From positions 36,748 to 100,747 of the forward strand of contig KV748301.1 in NCBI GenBank assembly GCA_001692895.1: a stretch of 64,000 nt of DNA, read 5' to 3'. The translations under genes were made by a program, and so were the position numbers. Below the pieces are notes generated by a model, which was not told the origin of the DNA, did no database searches, and saw nothing but the letters and a program-made list of their open reading frames with translations. The stretch comes from Cenococcum geophilum 1.58. Lineage: Eukaryota; Ascomycota; Dothideomycetes; Gloniales; Gloniaceae. This document shows positions 51,267-61,752 of this stretch, piece by piece; the stretch's first letter is position 1; each line of letters starts with the position of its first letter.

Positions 51267-53050
51267 ATGGCTCAACATATTGGCCCGACTCATATACCTG
51301 CGTCGGTCTTCTCACGTCTCTCAACCGACCTCAAGCTAGAAGTCTTCGATGTCGTTCGGTCGAAGATCGACCAAGGCAATGCACGCCTTGTGAGTCGGGT
51401 ACGTGCATTTCCATGAGGCTGGCGCGCTTCAACGGAGGGTACCAAACAGAATTCTCCTCACGATTCTACCTTAAAGCACTCCATGGCAGATTATGCCCAG
51501 TTCATGTTACTTCCGCTCCTGTACACTGACTGCTTTCTTAGGAATGGAATCACCTGATAAAGCCCCGGATGTGGAGAACATTCACAACGAATTTGCGAGG
51601 CACTTCTGTGAAAGATTTCGAGACTCTTGTTAACGGGAAGAATGACTGCTTGCAAGATATACGGGAATTGAACGTAGATGAGAGACATCTTGGGTCGGAT
51701 TACTATTCCAATTTCCGACGTTTTATGGATCTGCTGGGCGATAACCAATTGGTCAAATTCAAGAGCAGCAAAGAGGGTTCGATCAGTTCTAGAGATCTTC
51801 TATGTCTGCTGAGGCGCCAATCGAACCTTCGGGGTTTCAGTGCGCTGTTAAACTTGTCGGACATATCCACCGAAGACCGGGCGTCCTGGGTCACCGGTCA
51901 AACTCGCTTCGTCACATCAGCTCTGCATGCGCTGAGGTCACTCAGAGTATATGTTAGAGACAGACCCAACGAAAATGAGTATGACCGAGTGACGCAGGAA
52001 ATTGAAATGGCTTGCACTCGCCTCTTTATAAGTTCCGCTTCCCTGCTAAGAGATCTGGAGATATGCGGATCGCGACACACCTGGATCGATCGGGTTCCTT
52101 TGACGGCTCTCTTTGGCGACTCTGCGAACCCGACACACGTTCCTAGTACACTCAGACGCCTTCTTTTTTCTGNCATGAACTTCTGTGGCCGAGCGAACGA
52201 GCTGCTTGGAACAATCAATGTTGCCACGGTCCATTCACTGAAACTTTGCTATTGTGACGGAGTTGCCCCTTTCATATCTGCGCTTGCGGCCTCTTTCCGT
52301 CAGACAGGGACCCAGCTTAAGGTTCTTACCGTTCGGACCGGGAAAGGCGCGAGATTGGGCGACAATGAAGGTCTTCCTGCCGCAGTGGATTCCCTGCTAT
52401 CCTCATTTACGGGCCTGGAGGAATTGGAAATCGACTTTATGTTCTGCAATCTGATCAATTGGAAAGAAAGCCTTCGATTTCACCAGGAGAACTTGAAGAG
52501 CCTCCTCATTGCATCCGATTTGATGTACTTCGAGCATGGCTGGTGGGCCCAGATCGTGGAGAAGATCGTGGAGAAATGCTCACATGTGGAGCAATTTGCA
52601 TATGTTCCTGCAGACCCTTGTCTTGGCAAGGTCGAAGACTGCGAACTTTCGTGCTCACTGGACAGCAGCCTCCACGAAACGCTCAATGCAGTTGCAGGAG
52701 CCCCGAGTATTCATGTTCTCCGCCTTCTGTATGTGCCCGGTCTAACAGACGCTGAGAGGGACCACAGACAGGAACGAGACTGGGCTGAAAAGGCCAGGCT
52801 CATGGTGCAGAATTTCGCAACCCAAGTTCTGAGACATCTTGCGGATAGAGGGTCCAATGTCAGGTTGCTTGCAATCTCCCCCGTCTCTCAATGGAAGCAG
52901 GACCAAAGCGATATCAATGGGCACTACTATCCACATTACTATTACAGACGCAAGATCGCCGAAGTCGACGGCAAGGGAATCGTCGATGCGGTTCCATTCC
53001 GGGCCTGTCTGGCGGAAAGTCCCAACGCTACAATCCTGAAATCGTTCTAA
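51267..53050 (+). CDS. F-box-type protein with a leucine-rich C-terminal region
   Basis: Exons 51267-51398 and 51542-53050 sum to 1,641 nt, giving 546 residues. The N-terminus (SVFSRLSTDLKLEVFDVV, then ARLVSREWNHLIKPRMWRTF across the intron) has the pattern of an F-box domain: a hydrophobic helix, then LVSREW and a W/F-rich end. Of two possible donors, the one at 51399 restores LVSREW. The rest has leucine-rich spacing (LRSLRVYV, LRRLLFS, LEELEIDF) seen in fungal F-box/LRR proteins. Such proteins link substrates to SCF ubiquitin ligases; the target cannot be told. An N at 52173 leaves one residue unknown. The frame is intact. Confidence 0.85.
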
Positions 53051-53794
53051 TTAAAGGGGGTAGCTTTACCGGATAGGACTATTTCAAGCAAGCAGAGAAC
53101 AGCTGCGATGGAGGACGTCTAAAGTCTGCTACACACACGCTGCAGACTTGGCCACTTCAGCGTAGAATGCAAGATATCCACTTCCTCTTATATCAGTTTC
53201 CCTTATTATCTGTTACATCTCGTTTGTATTGCATGTGTGCCGAATACAGATGCATCTCTTGGCCATGAATTACGGTGAAGGTCTCTGCTCCAAGCTATAC
53301 CGATACTGGAGTCCACTCCACGAGGGCGATTTCATCGAGGCGAAAACCGGAGCATTCTGGTGCTACACGCGACGGTTCGTTCATCATTCGGAACAGACCA
53401 CCAATCAGACTCTACAACCGGACCTCTAAGGACACGACGTGTCGGAAAGTGGATGTTGTGCATAAAGGAGTCGCTCAGAAGGAAGTTGCGCAACCAGGTC
53501 GTGGAACAGCATATCCGGGCACGTGATGGCCACTAACCTCGGCTCAGGTGCGACTCACGGAATGAGACTAAAGAGTGACGTTCACAAGCCAGATGGCTCT
53601 CCAAATGCAAATGCTCCGCTCCTCTTCTTTTTCTACGACCCCTTTGCACGGCCCCTCTTCCATACAGCCTTCATAGTCGCTCGAGTGGCTCTTTTCCTTT
53701 GGAATTGACGCCCCCTGGTCTTGCCCCGCGGACCCCGCCATCCCCTCCTTTCGATCACCTACACGTGCAAGCTCGCGTCTACACTCCTTTCAAC
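53051..53794. other. Intergenic region
   Basis: About 740 bp. The short ORFs at 53229-53429, 53275-53526 and 53523-53708 have no recognisable domain. It presumably contains the F-box 3' UTR and the former promoter of the carrier pseudogene. Confidence 0.5.
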
Positions 53795-54919
53795 ATGGCA
53801 GAAGACTCGAAGACAACGCAGAAAGTTGGCGGAGTCAACGCACGCCGCACCGGCCAGCACTGCAGCGCGGCGGAGCGACAATGTTGCCCACGCGCTCGCC
53901 GGAGCTGGAGGTCTGCTCTCCATGGCTCTGACGTACGAAAACACGAAGACATGATATGACGCTTATGAATCGACAGCTACCCGCTCATCTCCACACGCGC
54001 CCAAGTCGAATCGAAACGCGCCCATTCCTCCACGCTCAACGCCGCGAAACGCATCATACAACGAGAGGGCATACCAGGACTCTACGCTGGCCTCGACTCC
54101 GCGCTCTTCGGCATCAGTGTCGCCAACTTCGTGTACTACTACTGTGCGTAGGTCGGCTCAGAGAGACTGGTATGGAAATACTGACGGGAGGGCAGGATAC
54201 GAATGGTCCCGCGCCTGGTTTGAGAAAGCCGCTCTCAAGGCCGGCCGCGCCTCCAAGAAACTCACCACCATCGAGTCGATGCTTGCGGGTGCCCTCGCCG
54301 GCAGCGCAACCGTTATTATCACAAACCTAACCTGGGTCGTCAACACGCGCATGACGGCGCGCGGGGCTGATTGCGAGTCCGACCTGCCTCCACCCGGCGG
54401 AAAGCCCGCGAAGAAGTCGTCCACGCTCGGGACGCTGCTCTCCATCATCAGGGATGAGGGCCGGCAACGCTGTTCGCGGGTGTGGTGCCGGCGCTCGTGC
54501 TGGTCATCAACCCGATCCTACAGCACACGGTCTTTGAGCAGCTGAAGAACATGCTGGAGAAGAAGAGGCGCGTTACGCCGACGGATGCTTTTTATCTGGG
54601 CGCGCTGGGCAAACTTCTGGCGACGAGTATTACGTATCCGTACATCACAGTCAAGAGCAGGATGCACGTTGCGGGCAAGGATGGTCCCAAAGAGGATATG
54701 TTTGCGACATTTAAGAGGGTTATCAGGGAGGAGGGATGGACTGTATGGTGGTGAGTACAACCATAACAGTGGAGTCACACTGATGCTAGCGCAAGTTCAG
54801 GCATCGGGCCGAAGGCCACGCAGAGCGTTATCACGGCCGCCTTCTTGTTCGCTTTCAAGGACGTGCTGTACGATATGACGGTCAAGGCAAGGAAGAAGGT
54901 GGCGTTGAAGGCTCGCTGA
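53795..54919 (+). pseudogene. Peroxisomal adenine-nucleotide carrier, PMP47/ANT1-like, broken
   Basis: Recognisable exons are 53795-53932, 53977-54143, 54196-54750 and 54801-54919. The conceptual product is a mitochondrial-carrier-family protein: NVAHALAGAGGLLSMALTYPL, GIPGLYAGLDSALFGISVANF, IESMLAGALAGSATVIIT, TSITYPYITVKSRM and GIGPKATQSVITAAFLF. Breaks are a frame change between the start and NVAHAL, a TGA at the junction 54143/54196 where Trp is expected, a likely 1-nt loss near 54451 (DEG...), and a loss of about 4 nt near 54738 before LYGG. The second carrier signature reads NLTW instead of NPIW. Intact members import ATP into peroxisomes for beta-oxidation. A second intact copy elsewhere, or assembly errors, could explain it. 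Confidence 0.85.
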
Positions 54920-55869
54920 GTATTTGTGGACCCCAAACACACTTCCGAACTGAAGGACCGTATTCGAAAGCAAAAGCTATAGCCAACACGCTGGTGGGTG
55001 TAAGATTGTACGAGTGGATGCATGTGAAGCTAGGATGTCGCATTGGGATAGATTGGCTGCATATCTGGACCGCCTGGATTCTATACCGCTCGTATACAAC
55101 TGCATAATCGATACCTATGTTTTGAGTTTATACTAATCACTGCATCACTGTATGAACTGTGTGTTGCCAAGGCGTTACAAGCACCACGCCGTTGTTAGGA
55201 GAAGCTTTGGAGGCGGATTAGGACTAGCATTACGACAATCTATCAACACGTCTATGTATACACATCCTCCACCACACGGTATATCGCATTCTAACCTAAT
55301 TCTCCTAACACCTGTTCATAACTCCAAACTCGTATAACGTGTTTCGGGGGCCACCTGGGCATCCTGGCCACCTACCCCGCTATTAAGGGCAAATATTGCG
55401 AATTACTCGACCACAAACAATTGTATTCTGTGTAGCTATCTACTAGTTAGTTGCCTGCCGTCTAGGGCATGTACGTGCTATGTTCTATCGATTTGCATAT
55501 ACTGCACTTGTGTGGTACTTATTGCGGTCACTCGGCCGCTGGCTCTACTACCACCTCTACTACCCCCCCTCCCCGGGTAGCTTGTACACGAGAGGCCCCT
55601 TCTACTCCTAATAGAACACCCCCCTAGCTATATACGTGCGCTTCTTTACCCTCTTCCTTTTCTAGCGCTAATTTTCCATATATACCTTATTTTTACTTGC
55701 AAGCAGCATAGCGCTTAATATAGCTATTTTATACCCCTTAATAAGCCAGCTAAGGGCTTATTATATTAGACTTAGTAGGCTATATATGCGCCGTTTAAGA
55801 TAGCGCCTTATTAAGGCTGTCTGCTTTTATAGTCTAGTAAAATTATAGTGTATTTTAGCTACTAAGGAT
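54920..55869. other. Gene-free right margin of the island
   Basis: Normal composition to about 55,600, then increasingly mutated. It contains the small inverted-repeat element at 55193-55310 and a C-rich tract near 55560-55575. The ORF at 55152-55337 overlaps that element and has no support. Confidence 0.5.
55193..55310. mobile_element. Small element with perfect 11-bp inverted ends
   Basis: 118 bp beginning TGTTAGGAGAA and ending TTCTCCTAACA. The ends would suit a tiny MITE or a solo LTR fragment (TG...CA). No target-site duplication was found, so it could also be a chance hairpin. Confidence 0.35.
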
Positions 55870-56559
55870 GCATTTAATAGCGGACGACATTACGGTAATA
55901 GTGTGGGAGGATACGGGCTCTACAGACAGGAAGTCACAGTGCTGTCGGTCTGAATCAGTCGGTGAAAAAGGTCAGAATCAATCAGTAGAAAAGCAGTCAG
56001 CAAGAAGAGGAAAAAGAGTATATTAGAAAAGGGAACTGTCCGTCTGTCGGTCTTATTAGAGTTATTAAGGACTCTGGGGCTCCAAACCGATCTATATAAC
56101 TATAGAAGGCCTATACTCTCTTAAAGCTATACCTAATTTAGATATTAAATCTAGAGGGCCAAATCACACCACTACATACCTACTTAAGTTGTTGTCCCCT
56201 AACGACTTCTAAGACCCCTTAATCCCCCTATCTTTAAAATAAGAGCGCAGTAGGTAACCGTATACGTTCCTTACCCTTGCTATAAACCCAAAATAGTAAA
56301 TAAGGAGACTCCATTCTAGTTAAGTAAGACTGTAAGGGATATTATTACGGTCACCTTGGATTGCCCTTAGGACAACCCCCGGACGCCCCTTGGATGGTTA
56401 CCGGTCACGTGACGGAGGCGCGTGCCCGTAGTATATAGTCTCTACAATCCCAGAGGCCTTACCTCCTCAAGGATTTGTCTCCTCTACAATCTATTCTGTT
56501 CCTACAATCGTGCCTTATAGTCCCCTATCTATAAAGTCCCCTTATAAAGACCGTCCTTA
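55870..56559. other. Mixed mutated and unmutated sequence, possible LTR fragment
   Basis: Near 55950-56010 there are two imperfect copies of AATCA(G/A)TC(G/A)GT followed by AAAAG and GTCAG. At 56343 a TATTACGG begins a less mutated, GC-rich stretch with the palindrome GTCACGTGAC near 56403. TGTTACGG is the start of the A, B and D LTRs here, so this may be another LTR, but no end or duplication was found. Confidence 0.35.
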
Positions 56560-57840
56560 TCTACCTAGTTAAGTAGTATAAAAGGCGTTAGACTAATAGC
56601 TCTTAGATAATATAGCCCTCTTATATCTCTTTATATATTCCGTTCTATTATATAGCTCTTTAAGTAACTTTATATAGCTCTATCCTTTTATAATAATAGG
56701 AGGTACTCTACTTAGATCTGCCGTAATAGTTAAAGGATTAATTTTATTATTAATATAGTAGAAATATAAGTGGCTATTAAAGCGCTCTATTTTAGTTATA
56801 TATATTAGCTTAAATATATCCTTATAGTTTTTAATAGCCTTAAGATAGTAGGAATATATTTATTTTATAACTTCGTTTTTATTACTAGTAAGAAGAAGAT
56901 TATAATTTTAAACTACTACTAGAGAGTCCTATTATTATTTACTAAGAAGGGTATTAAATAAGCCGCTATTAGCTATAAACTTAACCGCTATAGGAAAGCA
57001 ATATAGAATTATACTGTAGAGATTAGTATATCTTGACAGTATATAGAGTAGCGCTTTTAAGTCTTAATATATATTTACTAACTCTATCTATATCCCTCCT
57101 TTAGTAACTTCTAGGTTATTACACTTATCTTAAATGCTAGTAGACTATAGTAGTATTATCCATCTAAGTCTAGTTTAAGGTCCCTTTACTTATAAGGAAG
57201 GTACGATATAGTAATATATATATCTCCTTTTTTATACAGCTAAGCTACCTAGTTAGTCCTATATTTATCTACATCCTTAATAATCTAGTTTTAGTTTATA
57301 ATTTTATATATAAATCTATCGCCCTTAGTTAATCCTTATACCTAAAGATCCGCCTACTATAATTTTAAGTAATAAGATATACTAGGCAGAATCATTATAT
57401 AATTATCCTTAGTCTTATTATTTAGAGAAACACATCCTTAAATTATATTAGCACCGTATCTACTCTCTAAAAGAGAAGGAATATTTATATTAATATCGCG
57501 GAAAGCTATAGAATTTCCCTTAACTATACACTTTATATAATAAGGGTAAGAGATACGTTACTACTAACTATTAAATCTAAGAGCGTAATAGAGATAATAG
57601 TATAATAATCCTATGTTCTTAGCTATTAGTAGAGACTATAAACTATTATCATTAGCTAGCCGTAATTTAGCTGTCTATTAACTAGACGGTAGTAATAGTA
57701 ATAACATTTAATTAAGTAGAGCGTCTCTATTATAAGAAAACCTTAATATAGAGTTATAGATAAACTTAGAATTAGTAGTCTATAAGCCTTTTTAAACTAG
57801 GAGTATATAGTTAGATCTATCACATATTGGGGGGGGGGTT
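56560..57840 (+). pseudogene. Unrecognised RIP-mutated coding relic
   Basis: In one plus-strand frame a long translation runs to about 57,840 with interruptions almost all TAG or TAA, as expected of a RIP-mutated coding sequence. Readable stretches include HPKCQQTIVV-like, EIRYYQLLNLRA, RDYKLLSLASRNLAVYQLDG and PFQTRSIQLDLSHIGGG. It ends in a run of ten G (57829-57838). I do not recognise the family; the relic may be a transposon protein or a duplicated host gene. Confidence 0.35.
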
Positions 57841-58039
57841 ATTTGGCGCGGTTACGACCTGGGTTAATACGAGGTTAGGGCCACCCCTGCTGATAATACA
57901 CTCGAACCCCGCATAAGGTCGCGCAGCAACCGCCCCCGAGTACCCTCGTATGCGATTTTGGGCGAAAAGGTACATAATTTAAGTTTAATAGGTACTTCTG
58001 GGCGGTCGCGTAATATTACTCTAAATTTAAAACACTTGC
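57841..58039. other. Short unmutated GC-rich stretch
   Basis: About 200 bp with normal CpA/TpG (for example CGAACCCCGCATAAGGTCG). No gene or RNA was recognised. Confidence 0.45.
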
Positions 58040-58230
58040 ACTGTAGTAACCGAGACGCCTTAATATAGGACTATACTCTAGTAACCGAGACGTCTTAATA
58101 TAGGACTATACTACGGTTACCGCAGTCCTATATTAAGGCGTCTTGGTTACCGTAGTACAGTTATATATTAAGGCGTCTTAGTCACTAGTGTAGTTGTACA
58201 TTAAGGCGTCTTGGTTACTGCAGTAAAATA
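58040..58230. repeat. Fold-back array: two forward and three inverted copies of a ~39-bp unit
   Basis: The forward unit is AGTAACCGAGACGCCTTAAT followed by ATAGGACTATACT; it occurs at about 58044 and 58080. Reverse-complement units (AAGGCGTCTTGGTTACCG) follow near 58132-58160, 58170-58190 and 58203-58220. The whole could fold into a long hairpin. It may be the compound terminal repeat of the DNA element whose relic lies at 58260-59280. Confidence 0.7.
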
Positions 58231-58259
58231 ACTATTTAGATATTCTTATAAAGCCAATC

Positions 58260-59280
58260 TAAAGAATGCTAGCCTTGTAGCTGTTCCAGCTAGTTAATAG
58301 CCTATCTCTTATCTCTTACCGTACCGTCTTTTACGCGCCGTCTTATATCCTTAATTATTTTATAACGACGGCTATAGAATATAGCCTCGCTGTTAACCCG
58401 CTAGCGCGCCCCCTAGTAGTAATTAAGAGCTTTAATTAACGGCCTACCTGCTAGCCCTAAAGTCTACTTAGTCCAGAGCTAGAACACTAAATTACTGCCT
58501 TAAAGCATCTTATATTTCCTTAGCGGCGCCTATAGGTTAAGGATAAATAGAAGAGGTTAAGCGTTAGCTTGCGGCAGCTGTGGTAAAGGTATAGTAAAAG
58601 CTTGCGGTAGCTGCGACGGGGGTATAGTAGAAGCTTACGGCAGCTGCTATGGGGGTATAGTAGACGTTATAGTAGACAGCTAAGCAGGCTCTATAGTAGT
58701 AGACGGTTAAGGACCCCTTAGTATCTCCCTAGGGGTCGGATATACAGGAGAGGGTTTATCTAAAGATAGAATCTAGCTGTTAACGCGTTTAGGAATAGAC
58801 GCGGGTATAGGTATAGATATAGGTACGGGTAAAGGTAAGGGTACGGGGCCATCTAAAGACGGATATACGGACTTCGTAGGCCCTATCTAGATACCTATCT
58901 TCCCTTACTAGATCTATATAGGTACAAATAATACTAATAACCTTTCTATCTCGCTAAGGCGTTCTAAGATTGTCTGCACGCGTAATTAAACCCCCTTTAT
59001 CTCTAAGATCGCGGCCTTATATCTTAGCTTAGCTACAGCCTTATAGGCGGGCCAGTATTTCCGCATTATTATCTTATTTGGCGTAACTACGCTAGCTAGC
59101 GAGCTTTCTACCCACGTAGCAAACCTCTAGTACTCCTTATAGCTAAAGAGGGAGTTTTTCTATAGGGAGTGGAGCGGGAACTACTTACTGTTATAGCTTA
59201 AACAAATGCCTCTAAACCGAAGCTTAAACGAATGCTATATTACGAAGATACTAAGCTAAGGAGAAGGAAAAAAAGGGGTT
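58260..59280 (-). pseudogene. Unrecognised relic with 11-residue Pro/Gln repeats (minus strand)
   Basis: The minus strand gives a long frame broken mostly by TAG/TAA. It includes FATWVESSLASVVTPNKIIM, KYWPAYKAVAKLRYKAAILE, then a proline-rich stretch (PVPLPLPVPISIPIPASIPK). Three tandem 33-bp units (58567-58665) follow, encoding variants of PQLPQASTIPP. The composition suggests the C-terminal part of a transposase or a gag-like protein. Family not recognised. It lies between the fold-back array and the D1 LTR. Confidence 0.45.
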
Positions 59281-59291
59281 GCTAGGACCGA

Positions 59292-59402
59292 TGTAAACAA
59301 ATATATAGGGTGAGCCGCTAAGGCGCTAGCTTTAGGCGAGCTAATTATAGGTTGGCAGAATATGGTAGAATTTGGCAGGTAACGAGCAATAGCGCCGTTA
59401 CA
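59292..59402 (-). repeat. D1 3' LTR, probable extent
   Basis: On the minus strand it starts TGTAACGGCGC at 59402, just after the polypurine tract. The left end at TTTACA (59292) is a guess, because no partner LTR is present. It contains GGCAGAATATGGTAGAATTT (plus strand), the iterated motif seen in other LTRs here. Confidence 0.45.
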
Positions 59403-59417
59403 TTACCCCCCTCTTTA
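59403..59417 (-). other. D1 polypurine tract
   Basis: The minus strand reads AAAGAGGGGGGTAA directly before the LTR, matching the arrangement in family B. Confidence 0.75.
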
Positions 59418-61413
59418 AAAGAAAGCCTGCCTTTAGGCTTAGTTAGAAATAAGATAGTACTAGGCTATAAAACATAAGATTATAAAATATAAGATAAGGA
59501 GAAAGAAGACACGAGCGCGTCTAGACTAAGTACTAAAAGGCGACTATAGGTTAAGTGGAAGCACTAGGCTAAAAAGAGTAGCTATTAAAAATCTTAGTAA
59601 GGATCTAACTAATTAGATAACTTTAACTGGTAGTCGAAGTTCCTAGATATCTAAAGTTTTATAGTACTAGCAGAAAACGGCAGAATATAGTAGAATTTGG
59701 CAGACAGTTATATTAGGGCTTTAGGGCGTTTTTGTCCCTATACTCCTCTAGTAACTTATTATCTTTATTATACTAGTATTTTATCTACTTATCTAAGTAT
59801 TTTAGGGGTCTAGGTGTATTAGGGTATTAGTTATAGAACTCTCTAAGCTTTTAGGGGTAGCCTATAAAGTTCTATCCCTTACGCCGCTAAGATAGGCGTC
59901 TAAGTAGACGAACCAACCAAAAAGCTCTCGATGAAATTGTGTCTTAGAAAGTTGAGGTCGTAAGTTCGATTAATCAATGAGGCCACAAATCATCGTAATA
60001 AATCTCAAATTTGATACATTATCTCTATACCGTGGATAGATAGCTAATGTATTCTTAGTAGAGTCCTTTTTATGGTGATATAATCTAGGTAGAAAGCTAT
60101 AATCTACGGCAGAATTTTTAGTGTTCGCATACGGACCAATATATTGGACGCCTTAGCGGCGTAAGGGATATAGGGTACTAGGTTAGGTCTAGGTTGTAGC
60201 CCTTCTATTAGATATGGTATTTTAATATTCCCTATACTATCTTATAGGCTAGTATTTTATTAACTTCCCATTTATTATTACCGTTTACTTAAATTGGCAG
60301 GGAAGGCTTATTCTTTTATTTGGGTAATAGGTTGTTTATAGCTTTCTATAACTTATTTATTAAGAAGATAGGGTGCACCCTAATTAAATCTAGGAGCTTT
60401 ATCTTATATAAGTTGCCTAACTTCTTAAGAACTTTATACGGTCCTACTATTTAGTAGTCTAGCTTATAGCTAGGTTATTTAGTTTTCTAATTCTTTGTTA
60501 TAACCTAGACTATATTACTAGGGGTAAAGTTAGGCTCTTAATGGTGTTTGTTTACTTGCTGTTTTATTAACCTTTAGGCTTTTTTTAGGTTCTTATAAGC
60601 TACCGTCTAGGTTTACTTTAAGCGTTTAGCGTATTATTAGGCCTTACTATAGGATAGCTTCTCTTATATAGTTTAGGGTTCTTCTAGCCTTTTTTAGTTA
60701 AAGCTTATATAGGGTAAACATCTTATTTCTAGCTAAATTGGGGCAAACCCTATAGAGTTATAGGGTAGGGTTACTTAGGCGTAGTCTATTAAAGGTAGTA
60801 GTTTAGACCAGTTATTCTAAAAGTAGTTAATAAAGGGCCTAAGCCTCTAGTCTAGGGGTAGTAAGCCGTAAAAAGCTTTAGCTTAATGCCTAGGATCTAG
60901 GTAAACTTGTTCTAAAAGGCCGATATAAACTATGGCCTATAATTAGATATAATAGTATCTAGTAGTTTGTAAACTTAGTAGATATAGTAGATATATAGCT
61001 AGGCTACCTTTTTAGCATTAATGTTCTTATAACAGGGAATTAAGAACGGGCGTTTGCTAAAGTAATTGACTATAACTATAACTATATTATACCTATTACG
61101 GTCTATAAGTAGCTTATAAAAGTCTATAAAGATATACTACTAAGGGCGCTCTAGTATTAGGAGTGGCTTAAATAGTTCTAGGGTTTTATCCTATGGGGCT
61201 ATAGCTTTTTAGTAGTCTTTACAGTTCTATATATATTGGTTAATATTTATAACTATTCTTAGCTAGTAGTAGTGGCAGTTAATAATTTTATAGGTTTTAT
61301 TCTTGCTAGGGTGTGCTATAGAAACTTAGCAATAAGCTTCGCGGATTAGTTTAGTCTATAGGTTATTAATATTAGGGATTATAAGCCGCTCCTAGTATAG
61401 GAGCAATCCTTCC
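59404..61413 (-). mobile_element. D1: minus-strand chromovirus 3' half, B-related
   Basis: Reading leftward from 61413 the minus strand encodes an integrase zinc-binding part (LIREAYCQVSIAHPSKNKTY near 61300-61350, then NCKDYQKA), a core (YISIDFYKLLIDRNRYN, YRPQFISAF) and a chromodomain region near 59800-59900. It aligns with the last third of B1 but forms a separate family. The 5' part is absent because the D2 LTR begins at 61414. It is RIP-mutated. A MITE is inserted at 59875-60168. An extra LTR-like motif block (59676-59706) lies between the chromodomain and the polypurine tract. Confidence 0.82.
59875..60168. mobile_element. M1: TA-flanked MITE, family M
   Basis: 294 bp with ends TCCCTTACGCCGCTAAGATA and (right) CCTTAGCGGCGTAAGGGA, flanked by TA. 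B1 gives the uninterrupted site (AGTTCTATATAGGGTAC, reverse strand near 15605). It is not RIP-mutated though its host is. It shares ends and interior with 47221-47531. The stretch GTAAGTTCGATTAATC resembles a tRNA T-arm but has no matching tRNA fold. Confidence 0.82.
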
Positions 61414-61732
61414 TATTACGGCGCTGGTGGAAAACGGTAGATTATAGTAGACGTTATGGTAGACGCAGGGTTACGTAAGCTTACGTAACTTAAGGATTGT
61501 ATAAAACTTCTTCTCGGATGGTAACCGTCCAGGCGCAGACGGTCGGGGCGCCAGGCCCGAAACGGCCTAGCATACGCGAGGTCTTGGCGCCCAAGATATC
61601 TTCACTCTCAATTGACCCGTCGACCTTCAACACCCCATCGCTCAATCAATAAGCGAATATCCAGTAAGCTAGAGCTTTATATTAGCTATATACGTTATAG
61701 ACTAACTTATATACTAGATTTTTAATCTAACA
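61414..61732 (+). repeat. D2 LTR (5' LTR or solo)
   Basis: 319 bp, starting TATTACGG (from TGTTACGG) and ending ATCTAACA, inserted in D1. The middle (61500-61680) is GC-rich and little mutated. The 5-bp left flank CTTCC is not repeated after 61732, which argues against a solo LTR and for a 5' LTR whose element continues to the right. Confidence 0.65.
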
Positions 61733-61752
61733 GCTCTCATAGAGCATCCAAT

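Noticed and set aside
59949-59985. tRNA-like T-arm (GTTCGATT) in MITE M1, suggesting a SINE
   Set aside because: No acceptor or anticodon stems can be drawn, and the element has inverted ends with TA flanks, which is the structure of a DNA MITE.
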